Assembly: GCF_004151245.1 (NCBI RefSeq)
Contig: NZ_JUIW01000013.1
Location: 31,812 to 95,811, forward strand
Direction of reading: 5' to 3'
DNA from: Flavobacterium beibuense
Lineage (GTDB): Bacteria > Bacteroidota > Bacteroidia > Flavobacteriales > Flavobacteriaceae
DNA: 64,000 nt
Shown here: in pieces, positions 34,139-42,190 of the stretch
How positions within the stretch are numbered: the first letter of the stretch is position 1
Layout of the letters: each line of letters opens with the position of its first letter
Notes under the pieces: model-generated
Databases searched by the model: none
Told to the model about the DNA's origin: nothing
The model's input: only the letters and a program-made list of their open reading frames with translations
Translations under genes and position numbers: made by a program

Positions 34139-34897
34139 TTACCACGGAATCTCTCCTGTTTCCGGATTGTTGTCTTCACAAAAGAACTTACCTGTTGGAC
34201 CGTTGTTGTCAATCAGGGTGTATTTAAGTATATGTTGTGCAGCTGTTTGTACGGTAGCTTTACCAAGATGATGATTAAAGTCGGTAGCAGTTGAAGGCGG
34301 GCTAACGGCATTTACCTTGAAGTTAGTATCACGCAGCTCAAAAGCCAGATTGATGGTATACATATTTAAAGCCGATTTTGATGACTGGTAAACCACTCCT
34401 TTGTATTGGTAATACTTATAGTTAGGGTCGCTATGTAAAGTAAGAGACCCTTGGCTTGAACTTACATTTGTTATGCGGGGTTCTGATGATTTTTCTAATA
34501 AATCCAAAAAGGCCTTGGTAACTCTTACCACACCAAATACATTAACCTCATATACTTCTTTATAGATATCCACACTTGTTGTTGCAGCTTTATGCATTAT
34601 AGGCGTATCTGCCTGAAACTCTATTCCGTTAATGCCTGCATTATTAATAAGGATATCCAGGACTTCTGTTTTTTTTCCTATTACAGCACGTGCTTCGTCA
34701 ACAGATTCCTGTTGGGTAACATCTAACTGTACCGCTTCTACGTTTTTAAGACCTTCGTCGTTAAGGGTTTTAACGGCTTCTAATCCGTTTTTTAAACTTC
34801 GGCTTCCTAAATAGATATAAAAGCCTTTTTGTGCCAGTTGTCTTGAAAGCTCTAAACCAATTCCTTTATTGGCCCCTGTAATCAATACTTTTTTCAT
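34139..34897 (-). CDS. Short-chain dehydrogenase/reductase (SDR)
   Basis: 252 residues from the ATG at 34897. Cofactor motif TGANKGIGLELSRQL (about 7-21), NAG motif INNAGINGI, catalytic Ser in TNVSSSQGSL and YQSSK as the YxxxK motif. NADPH-type carbonyl reductase of broad specificity. It is followed by an AraC regulator on the same strand. Confidence 0.93.
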   Translation of the reverse strand: MKKVLITGANKGIGLELSRQLAQKGFYIYLGSRSLKNGLEAVKTLNDEGLKNVEAVQLDVTQQESVDEARAVIGKKTEVLDILINNAGINGIEFQADTPIMHKAATTSVDIYKEVYEVNVFGVVRVTKAFLDLLEKSSEPRITNVSSSQGSLTLHSDPNYKYYQYKGVVYQSSKSALNMYTINLAFELRDTNFKVNAVSPPSTATDFNHHLGKATVQTAAQHILKYTLIDNNGPTGKFFCEDNNPETGEIPW

Positions 34898-35010
34898 TTT
34901 ATCTGTTTTAATTTGATAAAACAAAGGTCAATAGACTAGAATGAACAGACGTAGCTAAATTGAGGGATTATGTAACTAAATACAGGAAGTTAATAGATTA
35001 GGATTAAAGA

Positions 35011-35433
35011 TTATTCATTTTCAATCCTATAGCGTATAGCCTCTTCAAGTATATCAATATTTATGTCTTTTAGTGTTTTAAATTTAATGCAATACCCTGT
35101 TACGCTGGCTTTACCTATTCTTTCTCCATAGGCTTGAACTAAGTACTTTTTATCTTCTATTCCCAGTATATAAACAGATATTCCGGTTTTGTTTGCACTA
35201 ATACCAATCTGAAAAAAATCGCGGGTACTTCCGTTAGTATACTTTATTACAAAGAAACCGTACCCTATGGTTGGATTGGCAACCGTTTTGTTATTACTGT
35301 CAACACCACTGTCAAACCACAGCTTTCCATTAGGCATTATTTTAAGCATCAGTTCATGCAGTTGCTGCATGTCGGCACGTTTTGGCTCGGGCTGACTGGC
35401 AATAAGTTCTTCTATTTGTTTTTCTACGTTCAT
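35011..35433 (-). CDS. DUF1801 family protein
   Basis: 140 residues, no signal peptide. QIEELIASQPEPKRADMQQLHELMLKIMP at the start and LWFDSGVDSNN, GISVYILGIEDK and KFKTLKDINIDILEEAIR later match the DUF1801 (YdhG-like) family, small cytosolic proteins of uncertain role. It follows the AlkB gene by 21 bases and is the last gene of the alkylation-repair operon; a link to repair is inferred from position only. Confidence 0.85.
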   Translation of the reverse strand: MNVEKQIEELIASQPEPKRADMQQLHELMLKIMPNGKLWFDSGVDSNNKTVANPTIGYGFFVIKYTNGSTRDFFQIGISANKTGISVYILGIEDKKYLVQAYGERIGKASVTGYCIKFKTLKDINIDILEEAIRYRIENE

Positions 35434-35454
35434 AAAAAATATAAAGACATTTCT

Positions 35455-36063
35455 TTACTCTTCAATTGTTCTAAAAGTCAGGTTTACTCTGGGAGAGTTA
35501 ATCTTTGTTGTGGGAGGTAGCCGATGCAGCCAATGTGTTTGTGTAGTATCCTTCATTACCAATAAACTACCATGTTCCAAAAAACAGTCTATTTTTTCTT
35601 TGCTTACCTTGTGCTTAAAGGCAAATTTTCTTTCTGCCCCAAAACTCAAAGAGCCTATAGCTCCGTTTTTCTTCAAATCTTTTTCACCATCGCTGTGCCA
35701 GGCCATTCCCTCGCTTCCGTTATGATATAAATTAAGTAAACAGGAGTTAAATGTTTCTCCTGTTTCCTGTTCGGCTAAAAGTTTTAACTCCAATAATTCT
35801 TTCGTCCACGGCAAAGCATGTTTTGTGGTGTTTGAATAGGTATATTCAAACGGTTTTTCTCCATACCAGGCTACTTTTCGCTTGGTTATTATCTTCTTAC
35901 CGAAAATAACAGCCTCGTCATTTCGCCATTCAATGGTTTCTAAAAGGCTTTTCAGGTAAAAGTCTGCCCGTTGTTTGTTTACTATCCTTCCGTAATAATT
36001 TACTGTTCCGTCATACGGAAGCCAGTTTCTTTCTTTATCGGGAGTTTGGTTAAATAAGTCCAT
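35455..36063 (-). CDS. alkB: AlkB-type alpha-ketoglutarate-dependent dioxygenase
   Basis: 202 residues. The iron ligands H-x-D are in MAWHSDGEKDL and the distal His in HWLHRLPP, with the 2-oxoglutarate Arg pair in SPRVNLTFR near the C-terminus. GAERKFAFKHK is the typical strand between them. It removes methyl groups from N1-methyladenine and N3-methylcytosine, releasing formaldehyde. It overlaps the Ada-zinc-type gene by 14 bases and belongs to the operon starting with the AraC-methyltransferase gene at 37871. Confidence 0.95.
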   Translation of the reverse strand: MDLFNQTPDKERNWLPYDGTVNYYGRIVNKQRADFYLKSLLETIEWRNDEAVIFGKKIITKRKVAWYGEKPFEYTYSNTTKHALPWTKELLELKLLAEQETGETFNSCLLNLYHNGSEGMAWHSDGEKDLKKNGAIGSLSFGAERKFAFKHKVSKEKIDCFLEHGSLLVMKDTTQTHWLHRLPPTTKINSPRVNLTFRTIEE

Positions 36064-36295
36064 CTTTCCACTTTTTGTATTCTGTTTTCATGCAATGTCC
36101 ACAGGGGCGGAATTGATTTTCTATGGCCTCCAGTTCAGAACCAAAGAAAACCCTGTTTTCCTGTTTCATTCGTTTTCCCGATTTGCAGGATAACTGTCCG
36201 TAAATTTTAAGCTCTTTATTTCCACCAAAGCTTATTTCTCCGGCCTTAATTTTGGCCCTTAACAACGTATTTGATATTTCAGAATGCTCAATCAT
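36050..36295 (-). CDS. Stand-alone Ada metal-binding-type domain
   Basis: 81 residues. RVFFGSELEAIENQFRPCGHCMKTEYKKWKDG corresponds to the C-terminal part of the Ada zinc domain (FxSxxEAxxxGFRPCKRC), with Cys at 65 and 68. In the first half only C37 is present; the partner four residues later, the methyl-accepting position's neighbour in Ada, is Lys. So three of the four Ada zinc Cys remain. It lies between the 2OG oxygenase gene (2 bases) and alkB (overlap 14), so it is part of the repair operon. May serve as the detached methyl-phosphotriester sensor or have lost that role. Confidence 0.8.
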   Translation of the reverse strand: MIEHSEISNTLLRAKIKAGEISFGGNKELKIYGQLSCKSGKRMKQENRVFFGSELEAIENQFRPCGHCMKTEYKKWKDGLI

Positions 36296-36297
36296 AA

Positions 36298-37011
36298 TTA
36301 ACTTACCGCATCGTGAAAAATTATTCCTAAACTATGGCGACTGCCAGATTTTACTTCGCTAACTCCGTGTTTCATGTTAATCCGGTAATAGCCCTTGCTG
36401 CCTTTTTCAGGTTTAAAATTAGTGGTAAAAATCAATACATCACCTTTTCCCGGCTTTAAAACAATCGCTTTAGACTGGGCTCGGGGTATTTGCTGTGTGA
36501 GTACAAATTCGCCTCCCGTAAAATCACTATCGGGTTCATCCAGTACAAAAACAATCTGAATAGGGAAATAAATATCTCCATACAGGTCCTGATGCAAAGT
36601 GTTGAAACCGCCTTTACCATATTTTAAAATCAGGACAGTAGCTTTCTCCTGTCCGTTTTCATGACACTGTTTAAGCAGCTCTTCGTGTAGTGATGGAAAT
36701 TCCCTTTCAATTTTCAGGGCTTTAAACCAAGCATTGGCAATAGGCGCAAGATAGGGATAAATAGTTGTCCTAAGGGTTTGGATAATGTCCGGTAACGGGT
36801 AATCGAAATATTTGTACTCGCCTAAACCAAAGCGATGACGAGCCATTGTTACTGTTTTTCGGTACAGGTTTGAATCGTTATAATTGGCTTTTAATGACTC
36901 ACATTGCTCTTTAGTTAGTAAGCTTTCTATAATGGCATAACCGTTTTGATGCATAGATTCGGTAATGTTTGTCCAATCGATGCTTTCTATTTTTTGAATG
37001 ATGTCCTGCAT
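36298..37011 (-). CDS. 2OG-Fe(II) oxygenase of the alkylation-repair operon
   Basis: 237 residues from the ATG at 37011; an upstream start at 37269 would overlap the methyltransferase gene. The iron motif is LHQDLYGD (HxD), distal His in NMKHGVSEVKSGSRHSLG, with VLILKYGKGGFNTLHQD and GDVLIFTTN typical of a prolyl-hydroxylase-like DSBH fold. Family often sits next to Ada/AlkB genes. It starts 11 bases after the Ada-like gene and 2 bases before the zinc-domain gene. Substrate unknown; a modified base or protein is plausible. Confidence 0.88.
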   Translation of the reverse strand: MQDIIQKIESIDWTNITESMHQNGYAIIESLLTKEQCESLKANYNDSNLYRKTVTMARHRFGLGEYKYFDYPLPDIIQTLRTTIYPYLAPIANAWFKALKIEREFPSLHEELLKQCHENGQEKATVLILKYGKGGFNTLHQDLYGDIYFPIQIVFVLDEPDSDFTGGEFVLTQQIPRAQSKAIVLKPGKGDVLIFTTNFKPEKGSKGYYRINMKHGVSEVKSGSRHSLGIIFHDAVS

Positions 37012-37022
37012 TTGTCTGACTG

Positions 37023-37871
37023 TTAGATTTCTGAATGGGTTTTGGCTCCTTCCCAACCTATAATGGCAGTTTTTCGGGTACTTCCCCACATGTACTCCCC
37101 AAAGTTCCCTGTAGATTGTATTACACGATGGCAGGGGATAAGATAAGCAACGGGATTGCTCCCGATAGCTGTTCCTACAGCTCTTGATGCATTGGGATTG
37201 CCTATGCTTTCGGCCAGCCTGCCGTAAGTGGAAAGACCACCCATAGGGATTTTTAAAAGGCTTTCCCATACCTTTAATTGAAAATCAGTGCCTTTTAAAT
37301 GCAGTTTTATTTTATTTAACTTACTCCAGTCGTTTTGGAAAATGAACAATGCATTTTGCTGCATTAAATCCAGTTTTCTGTGAAATGCAGCGTTAGGAAA
37401 TTTATCCTGCAGGTTTTTTAATGCCGTTTCTTCATTGTTTTCAAAAGCCATATAACAAATACCTTTTGATGTGGAAGCGACTATTAATGACCCAAACGGA
37501 CTCTCAGCAAAACTGTAGTTGATTTGCAGATTTTTACCTCCATTCTTGTACTCCATAGGGGTCATTCCCTCAATGTTTATAAACAGGTCATGCAGTCTGC
37601 TGGTGCTTGAAAGTCCGGTTTCGTAGGCTGTGTCAAATAAGGTAGCCTGTTCTTCTTTCAGGATTTTTTTTGCATGTTCTATGCTTATAAACTGCAGGAA
37701 TTTCTTAGGACTTGTACCTGCCCAGTCCGTAAACATTCTTTGAAAATGCGACTGGCTTATGTGTACCTTATCCGCAATTTCATCCAAATTGGGCTGCGAT
37801 TTAAAGTTTTCCTTTATATACTCAATTGCTTTTGCAATTCTGTCGTAATTAAGTTGATCTTGTGTTTCCAT
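37023..37871 (-). CDS. AraC-HTH fused to O6-methylguanine-DNA methyltransferase (Ada-like without zinc domain)
   Basis: 282 residues. An AraC-type HTH occupies about 1-105 (IADKVHISQSHFQRMFTDWAGTSPKKFLQF, AYETGLSSTSRLHDLFINIEGMTPMEYK), then the ribonuclease-like spacer and the AGT domain with the active-site PCHRVI, Cys at about 247. In E. coli Ada a zinc domain precedes the HTH; here it is missing and a separate zinc-type gene lies two genes downstream. Cys 247 would accept alkyl groups from O6-alkylguanine. First gene of the repair operon. Confidence 0.93.
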   Translation of the reverse strand: METQDQLNYDRIAKAIEYIKENFKSQPNLDEIADKVHISQSHFQRMFTDWAGTSPKKFLQFISIEHAKKILKEEQATLFDTAYETGLSSTSRLHDLFINIEGMTPMEYKNGGKNLQINYSFAESPFGSLIVASTSKGICYMAFENNEETALKNLQDKFPNAAFHRKLDLMQQNALFIFQNDWSKLNKIKLHLKGTDFQLKVWESLLKIPMGGLSTYGRLAESIGNPNASRAVGTAIGSNPVAYLIPCHRVIQSTGNFGEYMWGSTRKTAIIGWEGAKTHSEI

Positions 37872-38026
37872 TTCTCTGAATCTTATAATGCAAATTTCTT
37901 AATGATTTAGCGGTTATAAAATCCGAAACCTGCTATGTTTTGGAGAGAAGGAAAGGTATTAAAAAATAAAGCCCGTTACAAAAAGGGTTTAGTTAATTGT
38001 GTTTTCCTGGTAGTTGTTTTTTATTA

Positions 38027-38923
38027 TTAGTTAAATGTTTGCCTGAATTCAAGAGGTGACAAACTGGTTTTCTTCTTAAATAGTGTACTGAACGATTGTG
38101 CGTGTTCAAAACCTAATGCATATGCAATTTCACTTACCGATAAATTTGTTGTTGAGAGTTTTTCTTTTGCCTTTTCAATTAACCTTTGATGTATATGCTG
38201 CTGTGTGCTCTGTCCTGTATGCATGCGCAACAAATCGCTCAGGTAGTTTGGAGACAAGTTCATGAGTTCGGCCACGCGTTGTACCGTTAATAGTTGTGGT
38301 TGCATTGTTGTATTGCTCTCAAAATACTCATCAACAAGGCGTTCAAATTTGGCAAGCAGTTGATGATTGTGGTTTTTGCGTGTTATAAACTGTCGCTCGT
38401 AAAATCGATTGGAATAATTGAGCAATAACTCAATTTGAGATAGGATGATTTCCTGAGTATACTTATCAATATGCTGGCATTCCTTATCTATTTTGTTTAA
38501 TATTGTAATGAGATCATCTTCTTCTTCAGCAGAAAGATGCAGCGCTTCGTTTACAGCGTAAGAGAAAAATGTATAAGTGTTAATGTTACCTGCCAGAGGA
38601 TGGGCGAGCAAAAAGTCAGTATGGAAAATAAGCAGGTAGCCTGATCCGCATTCTATATTGTTCAAGTCCAATTGTTGCACCTGATTAGGAGCAGTAAAGC
38701 TAAGAACACCTTTATTGTAATCATAATGTTGCTGACCGTATCGTATTTTACCCTTTACTTCCTTTTTGAGGGCAACACAATAAAAGCTGTTTACAAAACC
38801 TTTCCACACATCATCTTCCATAAATATGCTTTCGTCAAGATTAATTACACTTACCAACGGATGGCGTGGCTCCGGCAAAGAGAGTAATCGGTGAAATTCT
38901 GAAACTGATTTGATTGTATTCAT
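38027..38923 (-). CDS. AraC family transcriptional regulator (paralogue of 33189-34106)
   Basis: 298 residues, closely similar over its length to the regulator at 33189-34106: FHRLLSLPEPRHPLVSVINL, GKIRYGQQHYDYNKGVLSFTAPNQV, then the HTH NLSPNYLSDLLRMHTGQSTQQHIHQRLIEKAKEKL and ALGFEHAQSFSTLFKKKTSLSPLEFR. It lies 69 bases after the aldo/keto reductase gene and probably controls it. Confidence 0.92.
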   Translation of the reverse strand: MNTIKSVSEFHRLLSLPEPRHPLVSVINLDESIFMEDDVWKGFVNSFYCVALKKEVKGKIRYGQQHYDYNKGVLSFTAPNQVQQLDLNNIECGSGYLLIFHTDFLLAHPLAGNINTYTFFSYAVNEALHLSAEEEDDLITILNKIDKECQHIDKYTQEIILSQIELLLNYSNRFYERQFITRKNHNHQLLAKFERLVDEYFESNTTMQPQLLTVQRVAELMNLSPNYLSDLLRMHTGQSTQQHIHQRLIEKAKEKLSTTNLSVSEIAYALGFEHAQSFSTLFKKKTSLSPLEFRQTFN

Positions 38924-38992
38924 GATACTAATTTAAACATTTTAAAGAGTATAGTAGCGGTTGCATATTTAAAATGCAACCGCATCAGTGTG

Positions 38993-39991
38993 TTAATCAA
39001 TTAGCCCCATACTAAAATCATCGTATGGATTACCAGTGTCAGTCCCTAAAGGCACAATACTTTCAAGTTTAGTTATATCTGCTTCATTCAATTCGATTTC
39101 GGTAGCCGCTATGTTTTGCTCTAAGTATTTTCTTCGTTTGGTACCAGGTATAGGTAAGATACCTTTGTTCATAATCCAGGCCAGGGCCAACTGAGATGAG
39201 GTTATTTCTTTCTCTTCAGCCATTTTCTCAATGGCTTTAACCAACTCAATATTTTTATAAAAATACTTTTCCTGGAAACGGGGAATTGCCCTGCGAAAAT
39301 CATTTTCCGGTAAGTCGTCTATAGTTCTTATCTGTCCGGATAAAAAACCACGTCCTAATGGTGAGTAAGCGACAAAGCCTATTCCAAGTTCATTTAGCGT
39401 GTTCAATATACCACGTTCTTCTGTTGTGCGCTCAAATAAAGAGTATTCACTTTGTACAGCCGTAATGGTGTGAACCGCATGAGCTCTTTTTATAGTTTCA
39501 GATGATACTTCTGATAGGCCAAGATAACCCACTTTTCCTTCCTTTACCAGTTGGCTCATTGCTTCAACAGTTTCTTCAATAGGTGTGTTTTTGTCAAGTC
39601 GGTGCATGTAGTATAAATCAATGTAATCTGTGTTAAGATTTTTAAGTGAACGCTCCACCGCTTTTTTTACATATTCTTTTTTACCGTTAATAGCCCAGGT
39701 TACTTTGTTATTGTCATCTATTTCCCAACCAAATTTTGACGCGATAATGTATTTATCCCTGTTACCGTTTATTGCTTTAGCAATTAACTGTTCGTTTTTA
39801 AAAGGTCCGTATAAATCGGCAGTATCTAAAAAATTACCACCCAGTTCCAGTGATCTGTGAATGGTGGCAATAGCTTCCTTTTCATCTGCCTCGCCATACA
39901 TATTTCCATCTTCAAAACCAGTCATACCCATACAACCTAAACCTATAATTGGTACAGTTAGCCCCTGGCTTCCTAAATTCATTTTTTTCAT
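38993..39991 (-). CDS. Aldo/keto reductase
   Basis: 332 residues of the AKR TIM-barrel family. Signatures: IGLGCMGMTGFEDGN, NFLDTADLYGPFKNE (catalytic Asp and Tyr), IASKFGWEID (Lys), YIDLYYMHRLDKNTPIEE (His), YSPLGRGFLSGQIR and GTKRRKYLEQN for NADPH. Probably reduces aldehydes or ketones. Same-strand AraC regulator follows. Confidence 0.95.
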   Translation of the reverse strand: MKKMNLGSQGLTVPIIGLGCMGMTGFEDGNMYGEADEKEAIATIHRSLELGGNFLDTADLYGPFKNEQLIAKAINGNRDKYIIASKFGWEIDDNNKVTWAINGKKEYVKKAVERSLKNLNTDYIDLYYMHRLDKNTPIEETVEAMSQLVKEGKVGYLGLSEVSSETIKRAHAVHTITAVQSEYSLFERTTEERGILNTLNELGIGFVAYSPLGRGFLSGQIRTIDDLPENDFRRAIPRFQEKYFYKNIELVKAIEKMAEEKEITSSQLALAWIMNKGILPIPGTKRRKYLEQNIAATEIELNEADITKLESIVPLGTDTGNPYDDFSMGLID

Positions 39992-40147
39992 AATTATAGT
40001 ATTAATTTTGATAGGGCAAAATTCGCTTAGGATACTTTAATGTTTGTATTCAAAGCCCTGATAGTTGTATGCAAATCAGGGATTGGCTAAAAATGCATCG
40101 AGTGAAAGGGCTAAAGATTCAGATACAATTCGATAAAAAGCATATAA

Positions 40148-40182
40148 AAAAAAGCCTGAGAATTAAATTTCTCAGGCTTTTT
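40148..40182 (-). terminator. Terminator after tRNA-Leu
   Basis: Arms AAAAAGCCTGAG and CTCAGGCTTTTT around a 10-base loop. On the minus strand the stem is followed by a T-run (A-tract at 40146-40153 on plus), right after the tRNA-Leu 3' end. Confidence 0.8.
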
Positions 40183-40190
40183 GTTTTTTG

Positions 40191-40272
40191 TGACCATGAC
40201 TGGATTCGAACCAGCACGCCTTGCGGCACCACCCCCTCAAGATGGCGAGTCTACCAATTCCTCCACATGGCC
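40191..40272 (-). tRNA. tRNA-Leu (GAG anticodon)
   Basis: Minus-strand cloverleaf: acceptor GGCCATG/CATGGTC, D-arm with AATTGGTAGA, anticodon stem CCATC/GGTGG with loop TTGAGGG giving anticodon GAG, a variable arm of class II type (TGCCGCAAGGCG) and T-loop GGTTCGAATCC. 82 nt, CCA not encoded. Confidence 0.95.
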
Positions 40273-40290
40273 GTTAGGTATAGAGCAAAA

Positions 40291-40325
40291 AAAAAGTTAA
40301 GCATAAAAGAACGCTTAACTTTTTT
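40291..40325 (-). terminator. Terminator downstream of the tRNA-Lys pair
   Basis: GTTAAGC and GCTTAAC arms around ATAAAAGAAC, with a T-run on the minus strand. It separates the Lys tRNAs from tRNA-Leu. Confidence 0.75.
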
Positions 40326-40326
40326 G

Positions 40327-40399
40327 TGACCCGACTGGGGCTCGAACCCAGGACCCCAACATTAAAAGTGTTGTGCTCTACCAACTGAGCTATCGAGTC
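40327..40399 (-). tRNA. tRNA-Lys (TTT anticodon), copy 1
   Basis: Acceptor GACTCGA/TCGGGTC, D-arm GCTCAGTTGGTAGAGC, anticodon loop CTTTTAA (TTT), T-arm CTGGG TTCGAGC CCCAG, discriminator A. 73 nt, identical to copy 2. Confidence 0.97.
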
Positions 40400-40436
40400 A
40401 TTGCTTTCAGGGATAAATAACTTTGGTCTTTATTAG

Positions 40437-40509
40437 TGACCCGACTGGGGCTCGAACCCAGGACCCCAACATTAAAAGTGTTGTGCTCTACCAACTGAGC
40501 TATCGAGTC
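40437..40509 (-). tRNA. tRNA-Lys (TTT anticodon), copy 2
   Basis: Identical 73-nt sequence to copy 1, upstream of it on the minus strand with a 37-base spacer; one transcript is likely. Confidence 0.97.
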
Positions 40510-40534
40510 ATTATTCATTCCCTGAATGCGGGTG

Positions 40535-40565
40535 CAAATATACGCATGTATTATTTATAATTCAA
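40535..40565 (-). promoter_or_regulatory. Promoter of the tRNA-Lys operon
   Basis: On the minus strand TATATTTG (40542-40535) with TTG at 40565-40563 and exactly 20 bases between them, the layout also seen at thrS and the small RNA pair. It starts the tRNA transcript a few bases before copy 2. Confidence 0.75.
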
Positions 40566-40637
40566 AGCGAAAATGTCATAAATTTGAGTTTTTTTTTATT
40601 AATTTATTTAACGCCTTAATTTATAGGGATTTATTAT

Positions 40638-41153
40638 ATGAAAAAAATTTTGCTGTTAGGTTACATGGCCTCGGGAAAGTCAACAATTGCTCAGTTATTG
40701 TCAAAAGCGTCTGGAATTCCCTACAAAGATCTGGATGAAATTATCGAGGAAAAAGCGCAAAAAAGCATTTCGAAGATATTTGAAGAGGACGGAGAGATAA
40801 AATTCCGCAAAATGGAGCACGAAGCTCTTAAAGTGGTTTTAAGCGACGAACAGGAGTTAATACTGGCCTTAGGGGGTGGAACGCCGTGTTATGCCGGTAA
40901 TCATGAGTTTTTAAAGAATGACAATGTTGTTTCGGTGTATTTAAAGACAGGCATACCTGTTTTGGTAAACAGATTAAGGAAAGATGATAAACCCAGGCCT
41001 TTGTTTGATAAACAACCAGAAGAGGAGCAGGAGGAGTATGTAGCCAAACATTTGTTTGACCGTAGTTACTTTTACTATCAGGCAAAGCACGTGGTGTCGA
41101 CAGACGGGAAATCTGCCGAAGATGTTGTAAATGAGATAATGAGCCTTTTTTAG
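40638..41153 (+). CDS. aroK: Shikimate kinase
   Basis: 171 residues. P-loop LLGYMASGKSTIAQLL (about 6-20), the shikimate-binding DLDEIIEEKAQKSISKIFEEDGEIKFR, and the LALGGGTPCY loop (GGG binding shikimate), all family hallmarks. Phosphorylates shikimate at the 3-hydroxyl in aromatic amino-acid synthesis. Its stop overlaps the convergent phosphoribosyltransferase stop by four bases. Confidence 0.95.
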   Translation: MKKILLLGYMASGKSTIAQLLSKASGIPYKDLDEIIEEKAQKSISKIFEEDGEIKFRKMEHEALKVVLSDEQELILALGGGTPCYAGNHEFLKNDNVVSVYLKTGIPVLVNRLRKDDKPRPLFDKQPEEEQEEYVAKHLFDRSYFYYQAKHVVSTDGKSAEDVVNEIMSLF

Positions 41154-41644
41154 CTTAAATAAGCGTAGGCTTCATTATCGTTAAATACTACCTGTATGTG
41201 TTCCTGTAATGATGTGGAAAGTGACAGTCCTTTAAAATCGGCTTTTACAGGATACTGTTTATGGTTACGGTCTACAAGTACTGCAGTCTTGAACTTTTTA
41301 AGCGGAACATCAAGAAAATGCTTCACGCCATAAATAAGAGTAGTACCGCTGTTTAATACATCGTCTACAAGTACAAGAGCCTTGTTGCTGTACTCTTCTG
41401 CCGGAATAGACGTTTGAACTGCGTCTATAGGGTTTTGTTTATTTATTTTTACTTCACACAGGGTAATCTTAAGATCGGAAATAGTATCAAGAGTTTTGGC
41501 AAGCTTTTCGGCAAAAATGTATCCGTTTGTGGCAATACCTGCTATAACAACCTCTTTCTCGTCTACAAAAGTTTCATATATCTGGTAAGCTATACGTTTG
41601 GTTTTATGTTCTATTTCCTGTTGTGTAAGGATTATGTTTTTCAT
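41150..41644 (-). CDS. Phosphoribosyltransferase (PyrR-like)
   Basis: 164 residues of the type I PRTase fold. The PRPP loop is ALVLVDDVLNSGTTLIYGVKHF (about 92-113), with hood region before it and the characteristic AVLVDRNHKQYPVKADFKG near the end. PyrR-like proteins in Gram-positives regulate pyrimidine genes and have uracil PRTase activity; the Bacteroidota members are simply annotated as phosphoribosyltransferases. Convergent with aroK, upstream S4-protein gene lies 59 bases away. Confidence 0.85.
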   Translation of the reverse strand: MKNIILTQQEIEHKTKRIAYQIYETFVDEKEVVIAGIATNGYIFAEKLAKTLDTISDLKITLCEVKINKQNPIDAVQTSIPAEEYSNKALVLVDDVLNSGTTLIYGVKHFLDVPLKKFKTAVLVDRNHKQYPVKADFKGLSLSTSLQEHIQVVFNDNEAYAYLS

Positions 41645-41703
41645 GTGTGCTGTTTTAGTTCTTCAAAGATAAAAAGTGTTTGTGTAAAACGAAGCCTTGC
41701 GGG

Positions 41704-42108
41704 CTATATTTCGTTGTCTTCGCCCGATAAAAATTCATCATCAACGTCGTCGGAATAATCATCAAGGTCGCGGCGGTCTTTTTTGGTAGGTCGGCCGGTT
41801 CCTTTAGCACGATAATAATCCTTAGATAGTTTAAGCAGTTCAAGATGCTCAAATGCCTCAGCCGGAGTTTCGTCTTTACGGTATATATCTACCAGTTTAG
41901 CTCCCACACGGTTGGGCGGAATGTCTAAAACGGTTAGCTTATAGTTTATCTGGTCTTTCCTTACGGTAATTTTATCTGTAGCAAAAACATCGCGCGACGG
42001 CTTTGCCGCCTGCCCGTTTATGGTAATGTGTCCCTTTTTGCATGCTTCTGTAGCTATATTACGGGTTTTATAGTAGCGAATGCACCATAAATATTTATCT
42101 ATCCTCAT
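41704..42108 (-). CDS. S4-domain RNA-binding protein (Hsp15-like)
   Basis: 134 residues. S4 domain at the N-terminus: MRIDKYLWCIRYYKTRNIATEACKKGHITINGQAAKPSRDVFATDKITVRK. The rest is charged, with RAKGTGRPTKKDRRDLDDYSDDVDDEF. Hsp15 (HslR) rescues stalled 50S subunits with tRNA after heat shock; this homologue probably has a related ribosome role. The acidic tail is longer than in E. coli Hsp15. Confidence 0.9.
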   Translation of the reverse strand: MRIDKYLWCIRYYKTRNIATEACKKGHITINGQAAKPSRDVFATDKITVRKDQINYKLTVLDIPPNRVGAKLVDIYRKDETPAEAFEHLELLKLSKDYYRAKGTGRPTKKDRRDLDDYSDDVDDEFLSGEDNEI

Positions 42109-42190
42109 ACTAAATCCTTAAATTCATTGTTATAAAGCAATACAAAAATAAATGAAAATTGTATCTTGCGCCCATTAAAAAAAAATTAAA

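Noticed and set aside
40327..40509. Two identical 73-base blocks as direct repeats or CRISPR-like units
   Set aside because: They fold as tRNA-Lys and carry anticodon TTT, so they are a normal tRNA gene duplication. Only two copies, with no spacer pattern.
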